A stretch of 64,000 bases of DNA from Prionace glauca. Lineage: Eukaryota; Chordata; Chondrichthyes; Carcharhiniformes; Carcharhinidae. Location: NCBI GenBank assembly GCA_037974335.1, contig CM075749.1:17411192-17475191 (forward strand). The letters are read 5' to 3'. The position numbers and the translations under genes were made by a program. The notes below the pieces were generated by a model. It saw nothing but the letters and a program-made list of their open reading frames with translations, was not told the origin of the DNA and searched no databases. This document shows, in pieces, positions 47,525 through 59,739 of the stretch; the first letter of the stretch is position 1; each line of letters starts with the position of its first letter.

Positions 47525-48573
47525 TGACAGAAGTTTCTCCTCATCTCTGTTCTAAACTTGCGATCCCTTATCCTAAAACCATGAGCTCTCATTCTAATTG
47601 CCCCATAAGGGGAAACATCAAGTCCAGAGACTACAATGCCTTTACTCATTCAGCAATATCACATTTAGTGATTCCTCAGTAATGCTAATCAATTCGGATA
47701 AACGTTATAAATAATTGTTATTCATTGACATTAATTAACTTTAACTTGAGCAGTTAATGTAAAGAGGAAACATTAGGATATTCTTAACATGAATTAATTT
47801 CAAATGGTGATTTGTTTTCCTTTGCAATGCACTCAGAAAAAAAATTCAAAGAACACGGAAACTTTCAGTAAAGTGGGTTTAATTAGGGAGGTTTTATGGG
47901 TGAGTGACATAGTAATACTGATGGTTGTTTTGCGGTAGTTCCTGAACTGCTATCGGTAATTATTTATCATTGCTTGACTCAAAGTGCGAGGTGGTATTTA
48001 AATAAAATCATTAATTTTGCACTGTCGACATTTAAAGCCAGAGGAAGTTGTTTAATTTCTGAGAATCCTTCAACTTTCCTTCTAAAAAACAAGGTAATAG
48101 TTAGGGGTGGGTGGGGGGCTGGTGGTGGGCAAATGTACTGAGTTACATTGCCTAACAATAAATGGATGGGGGGCGGTTGGGTAGCCATATTCATGCTAAT
48201 CTGTCACGGTACTTGATGTGTAGAGATTGTTTGGAACATCACTTGGGGAATACTTATGTTTAAAAGCTCCAAGTCTGAAATGCAAACCATATTCAGTTAG
48301 TATGGCTTTTTTTTTTGCTTTCATTCACTGTTTGCTCACCGCACTCCTGTCACGAAAGGAAATAACAGCTTATTTTATAAAATATTTTGTTTCTTTCAAG
48401 AGAAATCTGAAGAATTATTGTATTAGTTCTGGATCTCAAAGGGACTTTCCAATTTAGTCCCTTTGAGATCCTTCCTGACCTATTGTCTCAACTTTGAAAG
48501 CGTTTTCTGGGATTTTGTGAAAACTTTGGCTCTCCCAGTCCTTCCCCAAAGATTTTATCAGTTGCCAGCCACC
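47525..48573. other. no recognised feature
   Basis: The first ~100 bases (agaagtttctcctcatctct) resemble a CR1 C-terminal complement; the rest is unassigned. Confidence 0.3.
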
Positions 48574-48917
48574 TGGGCGGTACGGTAGCACAGTGGTTAG
48601 CGCTGTTGCTTCACAGCTCCAGGTTCCTGGGTTCGATTCTCGGCTCAGGTCACTGTCTGTATGGAGTTTGCGTGTTCTCCGAGTGTCTGTGTGGGTTTCC
48701 TCTGGGTGCTCTGGTTTCCTCCCACAGATGTGCGGGTTAGGTTGATTGGCCATGCTAAGAAATTGCCCCTTAGTGTCCAGGGCAGTGGAGGTTAGAGGGA
48801 TTGGTGGGTATAATATGTAGGGATATGGGCATAGGGCCTGGGTGGGATTGTGTTGGTGCAGATTTGATGACTCGAAGGGCCTCTTTCTGCACTGTAGGGT
48901 TCTATGATTATGATCCC
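48574..48917 (+). mobile_element. SINE-A
   Basis: ggcggtacggtagcacagtg to gtagggttctatgattatga. Confidence 0.85.
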
Positions 48918-49315
48918 TCTTTCTCTTCCCCTGGTGTCATTCCTTTCTGATCAGATGCTCTACCCTACCAAAGCTGTGCTTGAGGAGTTTATGGCTATCC
49001 TTAGTCTCCCTCCTTTAGCCTCCTCTGGGTTACTGTGTCATGTGGTTAAATCTCTAATTTACTGAATTCCAGTGGATGACAAAAGTAGGAAAGAGTTTGA
49101 CCCATTTCTCAATTACACCTTTTAAATATATATTTTTTAAAGAAACAAACTGGGAGAGAAATTAGGAGCAGCAAACAAAAGTTATTCTATTGTCCACCCA
49201 TGTACTGAATATCAGACAGGTGGAATAACCAGTGGTCACACTGAATTCCTACAGCAATGACTCACCAACTCAGGGAAATTAAACTATAAAATGTAAATGG
49301 AATTAAACTCCATAT
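48918..49315. other. no recognised feature
   Basis: Nothing recognised. Confidence 0.3.
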
Positions 49316-49326
49316 ATCATGCACAG

Positions 49327-49542
49327 AACACTAGGTAGTCTCGCAATACCGAGTTAAATTCCAACAGGTTTATTTGGTAGCCTGAGTTTTCGGAGCACTG
49401 CTCCTTCTTCAGGTGAGTGCATTCACCTGATGAAGGAGCAGCGCTCCAAAAGCTTGTGCTACCAAATAAACCTGTTAGATTTTAACCTGCTTTTGTGAGA
49501 CTACTTACTGTTCCTACCCTAGTCCAACGCTGGCAACTCCAC
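49327..49542 (+). mobile_element. fold-back element, short copy
   Basis: Arms of about 85-90 bp (aacaggtttatttggtagcc ... ctccttcttcaggtgag and its reverse complement) meet at 49421-49425 with almost no loop. The right end extends unpaired through agtccaacgctggcaactcc. Flanked by atcatgcacag on both sides (49316-49326 and 49543-49553), a perfect 11-bp duplication. Confidence 0.85.
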
Positions 49543-49553
49543 ATCATGCACAG

Positions 49554-49942
49554 TGTTCAGGTCCCAGATTTCCTATCTAATATATTTGTATAATATTTAA
49601 AAAAGAAGGCAACTATTTAATTTAATATGAATCTGTTAGAATTTGGAAGAGCCATTTTGTAATACACAAGTAATGCACAGGAACTCAATTTATAATTTTT
49701 TAAAAATCCGACAACCGCAGATTTTTAGATATAAATTTGTAGAGATACAATGTTATTGGGGGTGAGGGGAAGGCAGCAAAGTGAAGTCGAGGTTAAAATT
49801 AGATCAGTGATGATTTTGTTGAGTAGCAGAACAGGCTCGGCGGTGGGAGTGGGAGGGATGGTGGCAAGTGACCTTTTTTTGCTACTAATTCTGTATTCTG
49901 TAAACTTTGCCACCATGCAGTGAATGGGCTTTGAGTGCCAAA
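49554..49942. other. no recognised feature
   Basis: Nothing recognised. Confidence 0.3.
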
Positions 49943-50229
49943 GTTGTTAGCACTGCTACGTCACAGCACCAGGGACCCGGGTTCGATTCCCAACTCGGAT
50001 AACTGATTGATTGCATGGAGTCTGCATGTTCTCCCTATGCCTGTATGGGTTTCCTTCGGGTGCTCAGGTTTCCTTCGGGTGCTCTGGTTTCCTCTCACAG
50101 TCCAAAGATAGTGCCAGCAGATTCGCACGGCAAATATGTAGTGTTACGGGAATAGGGCCTGGGTGGGATTATGGTCAGTGCAGACCCAATGGGCTGAATG
50201 GCCTCCTTCTACACTGTAGGGGTTCTGTG
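49943..50229 (+). mobile_element. SINE-A, 5'-shortened
   Basis: Starts within the head at gttgttagcactgctacgtc; contains a small duplication of ggtttccttcgggtgctc. Confidence 0.8.
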
Positions 50230-51039
50230 AAAATTACTGAGACAAATCGAAAGCTTTATCGATAGCATGTCAAATTGCAAATAATTTCTGAAAGTATATA
50301 ATTTTTTCAGGAAACTGTAGATTTTTCTATAAAAGCTTCTTCTTTCTAAGGTAAAAGTGGGTGTACTTGTGGCATGGCACACTGAATTACCCCTGGCTTT
50401 CAAAACAAAGTGATAATAAACAGCACACACTAAAATAGACCATACATTTAGTTACTTTAGTACTTCCTCACAATGAACAGCTGCATAAAACCACTGAAAA
50501 TTAATGCTGTAAAGATTGGAAAAGTCAGTAGTTTTGCTCTTGCATTTGTTATGCTTGGAGCAACAAGTCGATAATTTTCAGAAACGTGGTTTACTGCAGC
50601 TTGGTAAGTCCGAAGCAGCATGCTCTATAGAATTAGATTCACCTTCACCACAGTAGAAATCCTCAAATCTCCCTCAGTGATCTAGCATGCTTAATATTTT
50701 AAACTATCTTCCTTTTTAAAATGCTTCAATGTGCACGAAGATGTTTACATCAAGGAAATCATTGGAGTGGAAACTATGGTCAGACCGATTATAAATTCAT
50801 TGACAAAGGCTGTACTGATTATTTTTCAGCATCAGGTAAATTGACACGTGCGGCAAGAAAATTAAACGGGCAAATGTCATACCTAATGATTAGGAGTAGT
50901 CAGTGCTGTGTATGTCAATATTTTTACATGACCATCGTCAGAACAATTCGCTGGAATGTTCCATGACGAAAATTTGTTTTCAAGTAACCAACCAATGATC
51001 ACCGAAGAACACCTCACAACAAGAGCGCAAAATGAAAAG
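50230..51039. other. no recognised feature
   Basis: Nothing recognised; a tiny exon-like catcag between AG and GT near 50829 is not credible. Confidence 0.3.
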
Positions 51040-51397
51040 CAAGATTTGCATTTAGATAGCACTTTTCAAAGCCACCGGATTTCTCAAAGTTACCACTAAT
51101 GAAATAAATGTTGAAGTGCACTGGGAGGCAATTTGCCCACAGCAAGCTTCCACCAACTCTTAATGACAGAAAGTTTGTTTTTGTAATGTTGGCTGAGGGA
51201 TAAATATTGGCTCAAATGCTGGGATGACTCCCATTTCTTCTTTGAAATTGGCATGGGATCTTCTCGATCCACCTGAGAGCTGGAGCCTCAGCATTAACAA
51301 CTCATTTGAAAAATGGCACCTCTTGTAGTGCAGCCAGTGCGGGCTCGATGGGCCGAATGGCCTCTTTTAGAGCTGTAGGGATTCTGTGATTCTATGG
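51040..51397 (-). mobile_element. SINE-P body joined to a SINE-A tail
   Basis: 51040-51334 (tgcatttagatagcactttt, ggctgagggataaatattgg) is minus-oriented SINE-P without its head. It is followed directly by a sense SINE-A tail (gggctcgatgggccgaatgg to gattctgtgattctat). Likely a nested or deleted arrangement. Confidence 0.6.
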
Positions 51398-52124
51398 ATC
51401 TTCTGGCCCAGAGGTGAGAGTGTCACCAATTGAGATACAGCTGTCACTGTGAGGGGCGAACATCTAAGGAAATTAAGCTTTCCTTTAGCAAAGATTAAAA
51501 GATGTGTGCGGGAATGTAAAATTCCACAAAAGGAATGTTAAACTGGCTTCATGATAACCAAAGTTAATGATATTTTAATTTCCATTTGAACCACAGTTGA
51601 TTAATTCTTGATCTCAAAATAGCTGCAAAATGTTATGACAATAGCATTATAGAGCATGCTGTCTTTTTGTAGTGAAATAAGCATTTTCATAGATTTTAAC
51701 AGATAGCAAAATATTACAGGAAAGGTGTAAAATTAAAGATGTAAGGTGTTTTGCCTGTAACAGGAGGGGGCATTTTTAGATTAAATGCAAAGTCTACCAA
51801 AGGCCAGCAGAAAAAAGCTATGGTTTTGGTGAATAGTTTAAAACATAACTTTTAAGAAGAACCTGAAGTTTACAGATTAAACAAAATTAAGTGAATAAGT
51901 CAGTCCCAGTTATAATTGTGTTAATGGTGAGCAGTCGGCTACTGAGAATGAAGGTGCATACAAGAGTCTCTGTCACCATCATAGGAGGAAAGACATATCG
52001 GTATTTTCAGGATGTGGTCCAGCCTCTGAAATTGAAAAGCACAGTGGCCATGCTGGCCATATACATTGGAGAAGCCTTGAAGACACTCAGTACCACAGCA
52101 GCACCTGTTGCCTACCAACCTACC
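51398..52124. other. no recognised feature
   Basis: Nothing recognised. Confidence 0.3.
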
Positions 52125-52738
52125 AGTCAAGATGAAAGTCGAGAGCTTTAAGGTTTTAGGGGTCCAGATCACCAACAACCTGTCCTGATCCCTCCATGCC
52201 GATGCTATAGTCAAGAAAGCCTATCAATGCCTCTACTTTCTCAGAAGACTAAGGAAATTTGGCGTGTCAGCTACAACTCTCTCCAACTTTCACAGATGCA
52301 CCATAGAAAGCATTCTTTTTGTTGTATTGCAGCTTTGTATGGCTCCTGCTCTGCCCAAGACCACAAGAAATTACAAAAGATCATGAATGTAGCCCAATCC
52401 ACACAAACCAGCCTCCCATCCATCGACTCTGTCTGCACTTCCTGCTGCCTCAGCAAAGCAGCCAGCATAATTAAGGACCCCATGCACCCAGACATTCTCT
52501 TTTCCACCTTCTTCCATCAGGGAAAAAGATACAAAAGTATGACGTCATGTACCAACCAACTCAAGAACAACTTCTTCCCTGCCGCCATCAAACTTTTGAA
52601 TGGATGTACCTATGACAGTAAAACGACATTTTGCACTAATTCCTTTCCTTTTCTATGAACGGTATGCCCTGTCTGTATAGCATGCAAGAAACAATACTTT
52701 TCACTGTAGACTAATTAATGTGACCATAATAAGTCAAA
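52125..52738 (+). mobile_element. L2-like LINE, 3' part of ORF2
   Basis: Translates in pieces to FKVLGVQITNNLS-like, IVKKAYQCLYFLRRLRKFGV, and ASIIKDPMHPDILFSTFFHQ with GKRYKSMTS and NNFFPAAIKLLNG. This order is the L2-clade RT C-terminus. Frameshifted; 3' end near tgaccataataagtcaaatg. Confidence 0.75.
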
Positions 52739-52759
52739 TGAACATCAGTCAGACCAGTT

Positions 52760-55427
52760 ACTTGTCATCATGGTCAAGGGCTAAGTTTCGTAGGACGAGA
52801 TTGGCTCCATCAAATCCGATTAAATTTGTTAGAGATCTTCAGCGTTAAAGAAGGCAATTTTCATGAAAATTAAGGAAATACGAAGAAGTATTTCAGAATG
52901 AACTGGGTAAGGTGCAGGGTATCAAGGAAAAAACATACATTGATTTTGAGTCAACACTCAAGTTGTGCAGAGCTTGTCCAGTGCCTTATGCTTTATACCA
53001 AAACATAGAAGCTGTGCTCAAGTAGCTGAAGGACTCAGAAATAATTAAGCCGGTGCAATTTTCTGAATGAGCTGTCCCAATCATCACAGATGTTAAACCA
53101 GACAGGATATGTGGAGATTATAACATAGCCATCAAACAAGAAGAAAAACTGATGCAGTGCTCTATACCAAAAATGGAAGACCTAAATGCCAAATTAGCTG
53201 GAAGTTTCACTCAACAAAACTTGGAGTGAGTCATGCTTAACAGACGTTTAAATTAAATGAAGCATCTAGGTAATTCATAATGATTAACACCCACGACAGC
53301 TTGTATCAATGTACCCAGCTGCCATTTGGTGTATCTTTGGCTTGTGCCACACTCAAATGTATCATGAAGTCTTATTACAGGACTTGCCTAAGATAGTTGT
53401 CCATTCAAACAATGTATTAATTGCTAGAGCTTCTGAAGAAGAGGAAGTGCTGAGCAGATTTAAAATAACACGGGTAAGGCTTAAGAGAGAGAATGTAACA
53501 TATTTGGGTTTCACAAAGTTAATGCTAAAGGACTGCATGTTATGGAGTCGAAGATTAATGTGATCCAGGGAGCATCAACCCCCAGAAACATATCAAAACT
53601 AAAGTAATTTTTGGGGTTGGTGAATTATTGTGGACAATTTATCCCCAACCTATCCACATTGTTGGCACTCTTACACGCGCTTATGGACAATGCTGTTGGA
53701 AGAATTGTCTGTGCAAAAGCAGGAACAACTCCCTGGCTTCCCTCAACAGTACTCCAAACTCACAACTTAGTTCATCCTTTCTGATTTGGAGAAGTCAAAT
53801 TGTTCGGATTTTCCATCTTGCCAACGGTGAAGGACCAGCTGTTTGACTTTAGGTAAGATTGGGGTCGCTTTGTTTCTGGAAATGTCTTACTGATACCGAT
53901 GACATGTCCAGAAAGTTAAGAGTGAGCACAATTTCGTGGGGCACTGGTGGCGATGGAATACTTTGCGGCAAAGGAAGACAGCTTGAAGAATCCCGCTATG
54001 GCCAAAGTTAAAATGTTAACCCGGAGCTGTGTGGTCACCTGGGATTGATAAAGATATTGAAGAACCAATAAAACACTGCAAGCAGTGTCAAGTACAGCAA
54101 CGTTTACCACTTCTGGCTTTTCAGCACCTGTGGAAATGGCCAAGTTGGCCATGTGTGTGACTCTGTGTTGATTTTGTGAGCCCTTCATGGGCAGCATGTT
54201 CTTCCTCATTATTGATGCTAATTTTAAATGGATGAACATTCATGAGATGAAGACTATGACTTCCTTAGCCATAATTGATAAACTACAGCAAACCATGGCT
54301 ACACATAGGTTGTCTGAGGTGCTGGTCTCTGACAATGTGATTGCATTCACAAGTGAAGAGTTTCAACACTTCATGCTAACCAACGGGATTCGGCATGTTA
54401 GAACAGTCATCCAGTCTCAAATGGGTTCGCTGGAAAGGCTATCCTGACGTTTAAAGCTGCTCGTGTTTTTGTGTTTGTATTTGTATTTTTACAAATGCAA
54501 TTGGCCCGCTTTTTACAAATGTACAGAACAATTCCCATGCCACTACAGGAGCTACCTCTGCTGTATTGCTCATGGGAAGATTTCTTTGGATAAGACTTGA
54601 TTTAATATTTCCAAATTTGGTGGGGAGAGTGGAAGCAAAACAGAATGCACATATAGAGATATCATGGCTACACCATGGTGCAGACTACTTTTCAAGTAAA
54701 TAATGTTTATGTAAGAAATTTCAATGCTGGTCCGAATTGGGTCCCTGGGATGGTTGTGGTCGAGGCAGGTCGAGTGCCACACGTTGCTGATGTACAAAGG
54801 AAGAGAGTGAAGAAGCGTGTGGACCACCTGTGCATAGTATGATGTAAGCTGTCTCTTTCTGCTATTAGTGCTATCTCACCTATTAGTGTGGATCCAGCGA
54901 TTGCGAGCGGAACTGAGTCCAACAGCCCTAAAGAGGGATCAAGTAACATTCCAGAGGTTATATGCACTACAGCATGTGAACAAATTGAAGGCCCTCTTGC
55001 TTTTATTCAAGAAGGAACTACAGTAACTACAGATGAAGTGCCAGTAAAAGAATTACAGTGCTTTCAAAGAATTAGAAAATCACCAGGGAATTACTTTGAG
55101 ACTGTATTAAGTTTCCAACTTTTGTTGTATAATATTGTAAATAGTTTGGTTACTGTAAAATATTTAATTAAGGACTTAAAGTGGGAGGGATGTGGTAGCC
55201 TGCTGCATTAAGGGCTATATTACTGGGGGACACATGACCCATTGGGACAATTTCAGCAAGGTACGTGAATTGAGGGAGAGAGTGTGGGCTTTTTGACAAT
55301 TGGAGTCTGGGAGTCATGGAGTTGTGAAGCATTCTTATTTCTATCTTGTATAAAGTGATTTTCCCAAAATTAGCTCCTGTTTGTTTCTCTGCCTTGTTTT
55401 CATCAGTTCCTCGCAGCTATTACAATC
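52760..55427 (+). mobile_element. Ty3/Gypsy LTR-retrotransposon fossil (pol and 3' LTR)
   Basis: Recognisable parts in order: reverse transcriptase and RNase H region (about 52.8-53.9 kb), integrase (about 54.0-54.8 kb), then a purine-rich tract and a probable 3' LTR at about 55191-55427 with TG...CA ends. The element is old and badly broken, with many interruptions spread across pol. No gag region, envelope or 5' LTR was recognised, and the upstream flank is an L2-like LINE. Confidence 0.75.
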
Positions 55428-55529
55428 TCCGTACTATAGGGAACTTTGTACAATACTAGCTCACAAATTATTGAAGTGACTGAATATAACAGATCTGTAA
55501 TAATATCACTTCCATATTTGCCAAGCAAC

Positions 55530-56212
55530 TAAATGCTTATAAAGGGTCAATTGATGCAAAGTTTGTGAAGCAAATGGGAAGTTAGCATTCATTACAAAAG
55601 GACTGGAGGATAAAAGTAGAACAATTGTATTGGGTGTTGGTGAGACCACATCTGGAGCATTGTATCCAGCTTTGGTCTCCATATTGGAAGAATATGGTGG
55701 CATTGGACGCAGTTCAGATGAGGTTCACCAGATTGACTCCAGGGATGAAAGGGTTGATGTATGAGGAGAGATTAAACAATTTGGGTTTATACTCGCTGAA
55801 GGTTACAGGAATAAGAGGGGAACTGATCGTGGTATATAAAATACAAAAAAGGATTGATAAAGTAAATGTAGGCCAAATGTTTCGCCTTGTGGGCAATCTT
55901 GAACATGAGGTCACGGGTTGAAAGGCAGCAGATTTAAAACTGAGATGAGGTGGAACTACTTCTCGCAGAGGGTGATGACTTTGTGGAAATCGCTGCCCCA
56001 TGGTGCGGTGGCGTCTGAATCATTAAATGGTTTCAAGAAGGAGATAGATACATTGCTGATTTTAAAAAAAGGTTAAAGAGATGTGGGGTACAGATGGCGA
56101 GGTGGATTTGAGACCATGGAGAGATCAGCCAGGATCTGATTGAATGGCCAAGTAGGCTCAAAGGGCTGAATTTGTCTATTTCTGCTCCTAATTTCTATGC
56201 TCCTAAATTTGG
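55530..56212 (+). mobile_element. CR1-like LINE 3' part
   Basis: LVRPHLEHCIQLWSPYWKNM, VQMRFTRLTPGMKGLMYEER and LGLYSLKVTGIRGELIVVYK are CR1 C-terminal blocks. The 3' UTR ends in tctgctcctaatttctatgc. A separate, older subfamily. Confidence 0.8.
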
Positions 56213-56392
56213 TACATGAATTAGATTTTCTGCTCCTGTCTTGACTCATATTTATTTTAGTCCTTCTTCACTAGCTAATCAGAGAGTTAGACTAGAGGCT
56301 TGAACTAGAACTGTCGAATCATATGAATACATCACTGCAGATCAACTTGTGGATGTACTGTTGAGACTGGTCAATAGTTAAATTGATAGTCA

Positions 56393-56530
56393 AGGGGGTG
56401 GGATTTTCCTTCTGCATTCGCCCCAAGATCCAAAATTCCTGCTGAGCTCAGCAGACCTGCAAATAGTCTGCAAGTTTTCTGTATCACCTGCTACAGTTCC
56501 CGCAGCAGGCGAGACAGGAAATTTTTGGCC
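56393..56530. repeat. 'gggattttcc' type repeat fragment
   Basis: ggtgggattttccttctgca to gcgagacaggaaatttttgg; loosely inverted ends as in the copies at 43275 and 44594. Confidence 0.35.
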
Positions 56531-56639
56531 AAGGTTTTTGTTATGTGAATGAAAGTATTGCGGGTTTAATGAGGAAGGCTTTTCATTCATTCACACAAAA
56601 TGGTAAATCATGTTCTCACGATCAGATTGTGGGAAAGAC

Positions 56640-57950
56640 TGTGGTGATCATGAGAATTGTGTGTGCTCAAGCCTGTTTCCTCTAAACTATAAGCCCAAAT
56701 TGATTTTACAGTTTTCATTCTGGGCATAATGCAGATCTGACTGAGAAACCTGCTCCCGGGCACCCCCATACGCACTCAGATTGAAAAGAAAAATCGCGGG
56801 TCTGATTCATGCTGTGGGCAGGGTGTAGAACTGCCGGAACGTTCGGAGCTCCGAACTGCACATGCGCAGTTAGAAAAAAAATTTGAAAAAGCGCTCCCAT
56901 GTCAGATCACTCCCGAGCCACAGGAGGCAGAGAAAGTGGCCCGGGAGTGAAAAACGGGAGTGTTGGCCCCCACAACATCACTGTCCCCTTCTCCAACCAC
57001 CCTCCCCCCACTACCCACACAAATCGCTGTCCCCCTTATCCACCCACTCCCCGCTACCCAGACTGATGGCCATCCCTGCCCCCTCCCCCCACCAATCACC
57101 CGCAGCATGGCAGCAGACACCCACAATAGATCCATCTGCCCGCACCCCTCTTACCAATGAGTGATCAGGCCTCCCCCCCCACCCCGATAACGCTCTGGCT
57201 TCACTCACCCCCATCCCTCAGACAACGATTTGCCACACTCATCCCCACCCCCAAAGAATGGTCTGGCCTCACTCACCCCCCCCCCCCACCCCCCTCCCCT
57301 GGGAAGGAACATCTGACCCGCCTCCTGCTCTCTCACGACCAGACAACGATTCGCCCTCCCCGCTCCCTGGACAATGATTGGTGCTCCTCCCGCCCCCCAC
57401 CCCCCCACGAGGAACATCTGACCTGCCTCCTCCCTCCCCACCAGACAACAATCAGCACTAACCCCACCTCGCCCAGACAATGATAGGCCTTCCACCCCGT
57501 CCCCACCAGAGATACATCTGACCTGTCTCCTCCTCCTCCCCGACCAAACAACAATCTGTCCTCACTTCTCTCCCCAACCAGAGAATGATCTGACTGCCCC
57601 CCCACCACTGATCTGAGTCAGTGAGCCATTGGAAGCTCTTTAGCAGCTAGAGCGCCCGATTCAGACTTTTTTTTTAGCAAGTCCATTACGGCGCGGTTCC
57701 GGATTGGCGAACGTGGTGCTAAAGGGGGAAATGCTAATAAAGTTGGGTGCGCAGTTCATTAATTCAATTTAAATGAACGCAAATGCATTTAAATCGCCGT
57801 CGCGCCCACTAATCCTGGGTTTCGGTAAAGTGGCAATCTGTGTGGATGCGGGCGCAGATCACGGTAATGGCCTCACGCTCAACTTTACCATGTTTTCATG
57901 CTCAAAAACGAATGGGTTGCAACGGTAAAATCGGGCCCAATATCAGAATC
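56640..57950 (-). repeat. C-rich region, probable antisense relative of 12959-13815
   Basis: Long C-runs on the + strand (for example 57270-57300) with GC-rich flanks; ends in agactttttttttagcaagt, comparable with the complement of the 13.8-kb boundary. Long open frames on both strands are composition effects. Confidence 0.4.
57200..57620 (-). repeat. degenerate tandem repeat, ~100-bp period
   Basis: gaacatctgacc(c/t)gcctcct or a near variant occurs at about 57306, 57411 and 57503, each preceded by a C-rich spacer and accompanied by (c)agacaa(c/t)gat. Confidence 0.6.
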
Positions 57951-58544
57951 AGGACTCTGATCTATTCTGCTGACCTTTTCAACCGCACCAATATGTTTTT
58001 AGAATAGTCAAGTTCTTTTTTGAATAGAGATAAAATATCATTTTTATTTTCAGACACCATACTTTGTTTCTGCTAACTCACTGTCACCTTTTAAAATGTG
58101 AGTGAGATTGTGAGTTCTAATAGTGCTACGTTGACACATACAAACTCACCTACATTTCTTTTTTCCATTCAAGTTAACACTGCAAGGACTGCATTTCCCT
58201 CAATGTGAACAACACATCAGTTGACTCCTCCCTTGCCTTTCCTGCACTGTTGCTGACTCAAATGATATCAATTCACCGCTGTGCCTGTTTTCCTGTGAAC
58301 AGTTAATTTACATCACTTTAATTTGGAAATAAAAATACATCTTTCTTTTTGACAGATAGTGACTCAATTCAGACCTGACTCATCAAAAAAAAATCATTAA
58401 AATTTACAAAAGCAAAGTGGGCAGGTAGAAATTATTAATCTGAAAGGATCGATTACTTTGTCACCTAGTCAGTTGCAAAGACTTTCATTTTGGTTTGAAC
58501 AGCAGCATGAACCAATATTTCTGCTTCTGTTGTTACCTTCAGCT
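57951..58544 (+). other. no recognised repeat; weak candidate terminal exon
   Basis: At 58356-58378, after ctttctttttgacag, a phase 1 entry reads D-S-D-S-I-Q-T and TGA. It could end gene 2, 17 kb downstream of its membrane exon, but such short reads arise by chance. Confidence 0.15.
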
Positions 58545-58832
58545 TTTTATTATTCTTTGGGATGTGGGTATTGCTGACAAGTTTGCCCATCTCCAGTTGC
58601 ATTTGAATTGAAATACTTGTTTGGCCACTTCAGAAGGAATAACCAACCACACAAATGTGCGTCTGTGAGTTACGTGTAGCCTAGGCCAGCCAGAAATGGC
58701 AGAACAGGACATGAATAAACCAGATGAGTTTCAACAAAAATTATTGATGGCCACCATCACTGATGCAAGCTCTCAAATCAAGATTTGATCGATCAAATTG
58801 AATTTCAACTCCACCAGTGGTGGGATTTGAAC
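58545..58832 (-). mobile_element. SINE-H (HE1-like)
   Basis: Tail complement tattctttgggatgtgggta, then ggccagccagaaatggcaga region, ending in the tRNA-like B box accagtggtgggatttgaac. Confidence 0.65.
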
Positions 58833-59085
58833 CCTTGAGCCTGCACCAAAAACAAATCCCCTCTGTAACCCTACACATTTGCTCTGCTAATTTCCATGTC
58901 ACTAAGTGGCAATTTAGCATGGTTAATCCACCTAATCTACACATCTTTGGGCTGTGGGAAGAAACCGGAGTACCTGGAGGAAACCCATGCAGACACGGGG
59001 AGAACGTGCAAACAGTGATCCGAGGCTGGAATTGAACCAGGATCTCTGACACTGTGAGGAAGCAATACTAACCACTATGTCCCTG
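58833..59085 (-). mobile_element. SINE-A
   Basis: Begins inside the tail (gagcctgcaccaaaaacaaa), joined directly to the SINE-H, ends ctaaccactatgtccctg. Confidence 0.75.
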
Positions 59086-59739
59086 TTAATATTAATCATA
59101 ATATTATTAGGTTATGGAAAGGGATGAAGAAACATCAAATTTAAAAATTTGCAAGTGGACCAGAGCCAATAGGCAGTGATTTGAGTAGAGATCCAGCACA
59201 GGGAGACTGGAATTTAAAAAAAAAGCCAGGGTAAGAATAAATGAACAAAGCTGGCCTTCAAGGCAAGTATAATTCAGATACTAAGCTGCCATGTTCTCAT
59301 CAGGAGAAAGCCATGGCATGCAAAGCTTGAGCTCCCTGGATACAAGAAAATGAGGTTAGAAAATAAGGATGTTTATAACAAATACCAGACTCAGAATAAC
59401 TGGGTAGCTAATTAAAATTCAGGCAGAGTGCAGGGGTAATTGAAACAAGAAGGGTATAGTGTATGGAAAGGAACCCTAAAATCTTTAAATGGAACACATA
59501 ATTTAAAGGATGGTTAAAAGAATGGTGAGACTAATTAAGAGCGAGGAAGAAATTTTATTGAGGCAAAGTACATGACTGAAGTTTTGAATGAAAACAAAGA
59601 ATGAGATGAGGTTAAGATTAAAGTAGATGATAAGAATAAATATAAAACCTTTGAAACAATTATTCAATTGAACAGCCTGTAACAATGCATCTAGGGTGAA
59701 AACTCACAGTGCAGGCTTCAACTAATATTCTCAGGAATA
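59086..59739. other. no recognised feature
   Basis: Nothing recognised. Confidence 0.3.

Noticed and set aside
50721-50966. An ITIM-bearing cytoplasmic exon for gene 2
   Set aside because: No convincing acceptor/donor pair in the right phase and no I/V/L-x-Y-x-x-L/V motif.
56883-57608. Proline-rich proteins in the C-rich region
   Set aside because: Same composition effect; frames on opposite strands mirror each other.
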